The notes below the pieces were generated by a model. The model did no database searches. It saw nothing but the letters and a program-made list of their open reading frames with translations, and had not been told where the DNA came from. A program made the translations under genes and the position numbers. This document shows positions 1-4,339 of a stretch of 7,205 nt of DNA, piece by piece. This DNA comes from an uncultured Flavobacteriaceae bacterium. GTDB lineage: Bacteria > Bacteroidota > Bacteroidia > Flavobacteriales > Flavobacteriaceae. The first letter of the stretch is position 1. Every line of letters starts with the position of its first letter. The DNA is taken from assembly GCA_947311745.1 (NCBI GenBank), contig CAMZLT010000265.1, forward strand, positions 1 to 7,205, read 5' to 3'.

Positions 1-53
1 CCGTTTGCTATTGCCTTACCAAGATTTCCTGTTCCTATAATTGCTATTTTCAT
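1..53 (-). CDS. proC: Probable pyrroline-5-carboxylate reductase, N-terminal fragment
   Basis: Only the first 17 codons and two bases of the next are inside the window; the rest lies beyond the left edge. The protein starts MKIAIIGTGNLGKAIAN and the next codon begins GG. This is a first beta strand followed by the GxGxxG dinucleotide-binding loop (GTGNLG, residues 7-12) of a Rossmann fold. The sequence matches my memory of flavobacterial ProC, which reduces pyrroline-5-carboxylate to proline with NAD(P)H in the cytoplasm. The ATG at 51-53 is a natural start because the beta strand begins at once, and a TAnnTTTG -7 box lies about 20 bases upstream. Other NAD(P)-binding reductases, such as F420-dependent NADP reductase-like proteins, begin in a similar way. 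The Rossmann assignment is secure; the ProC identity is an inference from very few residues. Confidence 0.55.
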   Translation of the reverse strand, partial: MKIAIIGTGNLGKAIAN

Positions 54-71
54 ATATTTTTATTTTAGAAT

Positions 72-79
72 CAAAAGTA
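72..79 (-). promoter_or_regulatory. Bacteroidota -7 box for the proC-like gene
   Basis: On the minus strand this reads TACTTTTG, a full match to the Bacteroidota -7 consensus TAnnTTTG. It would give a transcription start near 66 and a short leader of about 13 bases before the ATG at 53. I see no TTG at the expected -33 distance. That place is taken by the terminator hairpin of the preceding gene. The call rests on the -7 match and its position alone. Confidence 0.4.
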
Positions 80-83
80 AATA

Positions 84-112
84 AAAAAGACTGCCTAAAA
101 AGGCAGTCTTTT
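84..112 (-). terminator. Rho-independent terminator after the T9SS secreted protein gene
   Basis: A perfect 12-bp stem (85-96 with 101-112) closes a 4-base loop. The core is GACTGCC paired with GGCAGTC, flanked by A-T pairs. Read on the minus strand, the stem runs straight into a T-rich tract (TTTTTTATTT), as expected of an intrinsic terminator. It lies about 20 bases beyond the stop codon at 133-135 and ahead of the next gene in the same direction. It is the clearest terminator in the window. Confidence 0.9.
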
Positions 113-132
113 AAAATTTTATTAAAAAATAA

Positions 133-2148
133 TTATTTGATAATTACTTTTCTAACAGAAGTACTATTTCCTTCTGAAACTTTTAAAATATATAAACCTG
201 CATTAAATTTAGAAACATCCACACTAAAGCTGGTATCTACTGATGTATTAGAATATACTCTTTTACCAATAATAGAAAACATTTCTACATTTTTAGCATT
301 GTTATTTAGTGTATTTACATAAATAATGTTTTCTGCAGGATTTGGATGAATTGAAAAACCTTCAATTTCATTTGAACCAACAGATGCAACATTACAATCG
401 TTTGCAGCACCTGGAGTTCCCATATCGGTAGTTCCGTTAATTGCAGAAGTAGCATCACACCAATTTGCACCATTGTCGTTATCTGTAGCATCATAATAAT
501 TTGTAGATAATTCCATACTAACACCTGTAGTGTCTGGGAAATCTGCATCCGTATAATAAACCGAATCGATTACAGTACCAGAACATTCTACAATAACTTC
601 GTCTGTTCCGTTAGATAAGTTAAATCCGTTGTATTGGTAATCTACCACAACATTATTATTTGTAGTAGTATCTGCATTAATACCAAAAACAGCATAACCA
701 TTTGCAGGAACAATTATAGATGCAGCAATTGTGTGTAATTGCCCATCAGCATCTTTAAGATCCCATCCAATCATATCTATATCACTAGAAGTTGTATTAT
801 ATACTTCAAAATATTCACCAGCACTATCACCAACAGCTGCTGGATTTTTCATAATTTCGGTAATAATAATAGAACCAACACCTGTACAAGTAGCTGGTAC
901 ACAAGCAGGAGAAGTAATATTTCTTGTTAAATCACAACTAGAATATTGCGGATCACCAACAACTGTAAATACAATATTTGTACCTGCAGGAATTCCTGTA
1001 ATTTCAATAGTACCTGTTGCCATTAAAGCAGGATCATCTCCACCAACAGTACCTGTGTTAGCATTTAAAGTATATTGAGCCGTTCCACCTCCTGTAAAAG
1101 TAATTGTTGTGGTATAAGTTGCAGCTGCATCGCAAGTTGTTGTGATAACGTCTAGGTATAAATCACAAGGTAACGCAACCGTAAATGTTGTTTGAGCAGT
1201 AACTGCTGGTACTATATCTGCATGTGAATCATCTACTAATTTCAACATCATTGTATACGTATTTCCTGGAGTTACAGCCATTGCAATTGGAGCTGTAGTA
1301 GTGTAAGGCGTCCACGTTGCACCATTATCAGTAGAATAATGTACATGACCATCTGCACCTGTACCTGGAGCACCAATTGTAAAATTATCTGCAACAAAAG
1401 TCACATCTACACTTGTAGTAGCCGAAATTGTAGAACCATCTGCTGGAGATGAAATAGATAAAGTAGGATTTGATTGACAACCTGTATAAGAACCTAAAAC
1501 GTCCCAACCAGAATCAATAGCATTAACAATCCATTCAGATGCTGCTGCTGAAGTTGTTCCTGCTACTGCATCATAACCTCTTGCATCATCCCAACTTGAG
1601 TTAGGACCACAAACAGATGATTTTCGTATTAATGTGTGGTTTTTTGTAGCATCTGCAACGCCTGCAACTTCCCAACCTGCTCCAGGATTGCCATTCCAAT
1701 CTCCAATCCAATCTAATGTTTGAAAACCAGTCATTTCCCCTGCATCTATAACACCATCATTATTTGCATCATTCCAAGTACCTCCTTTTGCAAGAGCCAC
1801 TCCATCATTACCATTACTTAAATAGCCAAAAGTCATATCTGCTTCTGCTAAAATCGCAGCATCTGCTGAAGGGTTTGCTACAACATATACATCACCAGGT
1901 GCTATGGTTGCTCCCGGAGTAAAAGTGTTCCAATATTCGTATTCACCAACTATTGTTGGGTCATTTGATACCGTAGGAAAGGCATAATCATCTAAGTTTA
2001 TTGTTGCATTTGTTCCGTTATAAATTTCAAAAAATTTATTGTTTGAAGAACCTTCCGCATATTTACTGAAATATAATTCTGTAATTTGAGAAAAGGAAAT
2101 AGCTGTTACAAATAATGTTACAACTAATAAAAAGTAATTTTTTTTCAT
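133..2148 (-). CDS. Secreted lamin-tail-domain protein with T9SS type A sorting domain
   Basis: A 671-residue exported protein of unknown exact function. Residues 1-20 form a Sec signal peptide (MKKN, a hydrophobic run, then SFS before Q21). A first lamin-tail domain (about 21-222) starts ITELYFSKYAEG and carries an EF-hand-like calcium loop at 127-138. An Ig-like domain follows (about 228-325), with DGHVHYS at 266-272 and VDDSH at 305-309. A Cys-containing beta domain (about 328-415) comes next. A second lamin-tail domain (about 424-583) contains IIITEIMKNP. The C-terminus (597-671) is a T9SS type A sorting domain, with HPNP at 601-604, GKRVY at 628-632 and a final RKVIIK. Known biology of the family: the sorting domain takes the protein across the outer membrane and is usually removed as the protein is anchored or released. 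Ten cysteines in the mature part could form disulfides. I see no enzymatic motif, so adhesion or binding is an inference. The gene is monocistronic by its own promoter and terminator. Confidence 0.9.
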   Translation of the reverse strand: MKKNYFLLVVTLFVTAISFSQITELYFSKYAEGSSNNKFFEIYNGTNATINLDDYAFPTVSNDPTIVGEYEYWNTFTPGATIAPGDVYVVANPSADAAILAEADMTFGYLSNGNDGVALAKGGTWNDANNDGVIDAGEMTGFQTLDWIGDWNGNPGAGWEVAGVADATKNHTLIRKSSVCGPNSSWDDARGYDAVAGTTSAAASEWIVNAIDSGWDVLGSYTGCQSNPTLSISSPADGSTISATTSVDVTFVADNFTIGAPGTGADGHVHYSTDNGATWTPYTTTAPIAMAVTPGNTYTMMLKLVDDSHADIVPAVTAQTTFTVALPCDLYLDVITTTCDAAATYTTTITFTGGGTAQYTLNANTGTVGGDDPALMATGTIEITGIPAGTNIVFTVVGDPQYSSCDLTRNITSPACVPATCTGVGSIIITEIMKNPAAVGDSAGEYFEVYNTTSSDIDMIGWDLKDADGQLHTIAASIIVPANGYAVFGINADTTTNNNVVVDYQYNGFNLSNGTDEVIVECSGTVIDSVYYTDADFPDTTGVSMELSTNYYDATDNDNGANWCDATSAINGTTDMGTPGAANDCNVASVGSNEIEGFSIHPNPAENIIYVNTLNNNAKNVEMFSIIGKRVYSNTSVDTSFSVDVSKFNAGLYILKVSEGNSTSVRKVIIK

Positions 2149-2182
2149 AATATATAATGTTTAAAATTTTTATTGTTTGCTA

Positions 2183-2208
2183 CAAATATACGTAATATTA
2201 CAAAACAA
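2183..2208 (-). promoter_or_regulatory. Proximal promoter of the T9SS secreted protein gene
   Basis: Minus-strand TATATTTG (2183-2190) matches the TAnnTTTG -7 consensus. TTG at 2206-2208 can serve as the -33 element. The 15-base spacer is shorter than the usual 17-23, which lowers confidence. The predicted leader before the ATG at 2148 is about 29 bases. The element lies between and partly over two short palindromes, described separately. Confidence 0.5.
2192..2201. promoter_or_regulatory. 10-bp perfect palindrome in the promoter spacer
   Basis: GTAATATTAC is its own reverse complement and sits exactly between the putative -33 and -7 elements of the secreted protein gene. A dimeric repressor site is one reading. 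In DNA this AT-rich, a palindrome of this size can also arise by chance. Confidence 0.25.
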
Positions 2209-2212
2209 GAGC

Positions 2213-2223
2213 GTTAAATTAAC
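2213..2223. promoter_or_regulatory. 11-base interrupted palindrome upstream of the -33 element
   Basis: GTTAA-A-TTAAC is a perfect inverted repeat around a single central base. It starts five bases upstream of the putative -33 TTG. Position makes it a possible regulator site; low complexity makes chance plausible. Confidence 0.22.
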
Positions 2224-2282
2224 ATTAAATCTTTATGTCTTTTATGTTTAATTTAATATATATTAATACATTATACTTCTTG

Positions 2283-2302
2283 GAATTACTGCGAAATACT
2301 GC
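2283..2302. repeat. Two-copy 10-bp tandem repeat
   Basis: GAATTACTGC is followed directly by GAAATACTGC, one mismatch in ten. It lies just outside the left arm of the inverted repeat beginning at 2306. No function is evident. Confidence 0.45.
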
Positions 2303-2305
2303 TAT

Positions 2306-2482
2306 GCCATAAATCCGAAAAAGTATTTCTACTACAAATCTAAACTGCACATCATTATTAGCAATGCTCGTTTTTCGATACGCATCAAACTAATATTATG
2401 TTTACGTGTCTCAAAACTGCACTACACCAATACTAACATACATTTTAGCTTTTCTCAACGAAAACCTTTGTAGATTTATGGC
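2306..2482. repeat. Imperfect inverted repeat enclosing about 157 bases
   Basis: GCCATAAATC at 2306-2315 is the exact reverse complement of GATTTATGGC at 2473-2482. Pairing continues weakly inward: 8 of the next 15 aligned bases agree. The arms bracket most of the unexplained intergenic stretch and the distal promoter motif. This could be the stem of a long structured RNA, the worn ends of a small non-autonomous element, or chance. I see no target-site duplication. Confidence 0.35.
2335..2364 (-). promoter_or_regulatory. Distal promoter motif upstream of the T9SS gene
   Basis: Minus-strand TTG (2362-2364), a 19-base spacer, then TAGATTTG (2335-2342). Both elements and the spacing fit the Bacteroidota consensus TTG-N17-23-TAnnTTTG, a better fit than the proximal promoter. 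Transcription would start near 2329 and run left. That gives either a leader of about 180 bases for the secreted protein gene or a short non-coding RNA if it ends early. Confidence 0.45.
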
Positions 2483-2513
2483 TATACTAGTTTTACAATA
2501 AAGTATAATATTA

Positions 2514-4232
2514 TTATAAAGCTATTTCACATTCTTTAAAAACTTTAGTTTTACAAGGTGTTTTAAATTTTTTATGTATATCAGTAATGGCAGTTCGTTT
2601 ATCTTTGAAAAAATTTTCATAGCCAATTTGTTGGATAAAATTACCTTTTTTAAGTACATCTTGGCTTACAATTTTCATACCTGTAAAGTAAATTCCTCCG
2701 CCACGTTCTCGCCATTTTAAAACTTCGTTAGTTAACCATTCTGCACCTGCAAGATCTATAAAATTAATACCATCTGCTATTAATAAAATATGTTTTACAT
2801 CTTCGGTTTCGTAGAGTTGAATAAAATAATCTGAAACGGTTTCTATTGCTCCAAAATACAAGGATCCGTCTATACGAATTACTTTTAATTGCGAACAAGA
2901 TTTAGTGTCTTTATTTCGGATAATATTTACAAACTTACTATCGGTACTCAAACCTAATTCAGCAATATGTGGTTTAGACGTTCTTTCTAAATAGAATAAT
3001 AAAGCCATTAAAATACCCAAAATTAGGGCTTCTTCTAGTTCTAAAAATAATGTACCTAAAAAGGTAACGCCAAATACAATTATTTCGCGATTACTACTTT
3101 TAAAAATTAATTTTATGTGTTTAAAATCTATTAAATTATATCCAACTAACAATATAATTCCTCCCATTGCTGGTTTTGGTAAAAAACTAGCATATTCTGC
3201 AAATAAAAGTACTACCAACATTAATCCAACAGCCGAAATAACAGCAGACATAGGTGTTTTTGCTCCTGCTTGGTAATTAATACTTGATCTTGTAAACGAA
3301 GCAGAACTAGTATAACACGAGAAAAAACTAGAAACTACATTCGATATTCCTTGTGATATAAATTCTTGGTTTGCATTTAATTTTTGATGCGTGTGCATAG
3401 CAATAGATCTAGAAATCGCAACAGCTTCTACTAAGCCTAAAATTGCAAGGATAAACGCTCCTGAAAAGAGCATTTTTATATTTTGAAAATTAAAATCAGG
3501 CATTCTAAAAGGTGGTAAATTTGAAGGTATTTTTCCTACGGTTTCAATTCCGTTTGTAGCACCCCCAAACCAAATGGCTAAAAAACTTCCAGTAATCATT
3601 GCAAAAAGCATGTATAGTTTAGATATTTTTTTAATTTTTCGGATGGTTAAAGCAATTGCTAAAGTTATCGTTGCGACAGCAAAAGCATACCAATTTGTTT
3701 CTTCAATATGTGCTACTATGTATGAAATTATTTTATAAAATGACGAGCCTTGTGGTACTTTAATACCAAAAATATGTTTTAATTGTTTAAAAGCAATTAG
3801 TACTCCTGCTCCTGCTGAAAAACCTATTACAACAGAATTAGATACGAAATTTACTAGTTTTCCCATTTTTACAATTCCCATAAGTAGTTTTACAACTCCT
3901 GCCATAAAGGAAAGTAAAATTGCCAAAGAAACAAAGGCTTCAATATCGCTACTTGGTGTTACAAATTTGCTAATTATTGCGTATAAAACAATAGAACTAG
4001 TAGTTGTTGGTCCAGATACTAAATGATAGGACGAACCAAATATTGCTGCAATAATAGGAGTTAGCATTGCTGTATAAAATCCATAAATCGGAGGCATACC
4101 TGCAATCATTGCAAAAGCAACTGCTTGTGGTATTACTATTATTGTTCCTGTAATTCCTGCGATTAAATCGTCTTTCCAATGTTTTTTAGCTAAAGGCAAC
4201 CAAGTTAAAAATGGTAGTATTTTTTGAAGCAT
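2514..4232 (-). CDS. SulP-family inorganic anion transporter with STAS domain
   Basis: A 572-residue inner-membrane protein of normal length for bacterial SulP carriers, which move sulfate, bicarbonate or related anions. The N-terminal signature spans about 22-75: DLIAGITGTIIVIPQAVAFA, then GMPPIYGFYTA and LVSGPTTTSS. The conserved SFTRSSINYQAGAKTP stretch lies at 312-327. Many hydrophobic segments fill residues 22-415; the family has 12-14 membrane spans. A cytoplasmic STAS domain covers about 448-555, with its core loop FIDLAGAEWL at 491-500. In that loop Leu494 stands where anti-sigma antagonists carry a phosphorylatable Ser or Thr. The short tail has Cys560 and Cys568. No sulfate-assimilation or carbonic anhydrase gene is adjacent, so the substrate cannot be settled between sulfate and bicarbonate. 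The ATG at 4232 is chosen because the family N-terminus begins there and a -7 box sits 20 bases upstream. Confidence 0.93.
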   Translation of the reverse strand: MLQKILPFLTWLPLAKKHWKDDLIAGITGTIIVIPQAVAFAMIAGMPPIYGFYTAMLTPIIAAIFGSSYHLVSGPTTTSSIVLYAIISKFVTPSSDIEAFVSLAILLSFMAGVVKLLMGIVKMGKLVNFVSNSVVIGFSAGAGVLIAFKQLKHIFGIKVPQGSSFYKIISYIVAHIEETNWYAFAVATITLAIALTIRKIKKISKLYMLFAMITGSFLAIWFGGATNGIETVGKIPSNLPPFRMPDFNFQNIKMLFSGAFILAILGLVEAVAISRSIAMHTHQKLNANQEFISQGISNVVSSFFSCYTSSASFTRSSINYQAGAKTPMSAVISAVGLMLVVLLFAEYASFLPKPAMGGIILLVGYNLIDFKHIKLIFKSSNREIIVFGVTFLGTLFLELEEALILGILMALLFYLERTSKPHIAELGLSTDSKFVNIIRNKDTKSCSQLKVIRIDGSLYFGAIETVSDYFIQLYETEDVKHILLIADGINFIDLAGAEWLTNEVLKWRERGGGIYFTGMKIVSQDVLKKGNFIQQIGYENFFKDKRTAITDIHKKFKTPCKTKVFKECEIAL

Positions 4233-4251
4233 TTATATGATTTTAGTATAA

Positions 4252-4259
4252 CAAAGATA
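4252..4259 (-). promoter_or_regulatory. -7 box of the SulP transporter gene
   Basis: Minus-strand TATCTTTG matches TAnnTTTG. A start of transcription near 4246 would give a leader of about 14 bases. I find no TTG 17-23 bases upstream, so the -33 element is missing or weak. The motif supports independent transcription of the transporter rather than only readthrough from the helicase gene. Confidence 0.5.
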
Positions 4260-4289
4260 GAAAAAAATGGTATTTATTTGTTTGTTGTA

Positions 4290-4336
4290 TTCAGTAAGCA
4301 ATATTTAGTAGTACTATTTACGGTGTGTTTACTGAA
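4290..4336. repeat. 8-bp inverted repeat between helicase and SulP genes
   Basis: TTCAGTAA (4290-4297) pairs with TTACTGAA (4329-4336) across 31 bases. The interior holds a small palindrome, TAGTACTA. The repeat begins four bases after the helicase stop codon. It lacks a T-tract directly after the stem on the minus strand, so it is not a typical intrinsic terminator. It could be a weak terminator, an mRNA 3'-end structure, or a regulator site upstream of the transporter. Confidence 0.35.
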
Positions 4337-4339
4337 ACA

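Larger units (their letters stand above)
2149..2513. other. 365-base non-coding intergenic region
   Basis: No convincing reading frame exists here on either strand: frames are broken by stops after a few codons, and I found no recognisable protein fragment. I also see no tRNA or other known RNA fold. What it does hold is a proximal promoter near 2183-2208, a second stronger-looking promoter motif at 2335-2364, a 10-bp tandem duplication at 2283-2302, an inverted repeat at 2306-2315 and 2473-2482, and the nonamer AAACTGCAC twice (2342-2350 and 2414-2422). No clear U-tailed terminator follows the SulP gene, although its transcript enters this region from the right. The part from about 2280 to 2480 looks richer in G+C than the flanking AT-rich spacer. 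Confidence 0.7.

Noticed and set aside
731..1078. 115-residue open frame on the plus strand, antisense to the T9SS gene
   Set aside because: It lies wholly inside a well-supported secreted protein gene. Its translation looks like a mirror of Thr/Ala-rich codons and shows no domain.
2230..2480. Possible decayed protein gene in the intergenic region
   Set aside because: All frames on both strands are broken by stops within a few codons and give no recognisable family fragment.
2483..2518. Possible terminator hairpins after the SulP gene (TATACT/AGTATA and TATAAT/ATTATA)
   Set aside because: Stems are only six A-T-rich pairs, one overlaps the stop codon, and no T-tract follows on the minus strand.
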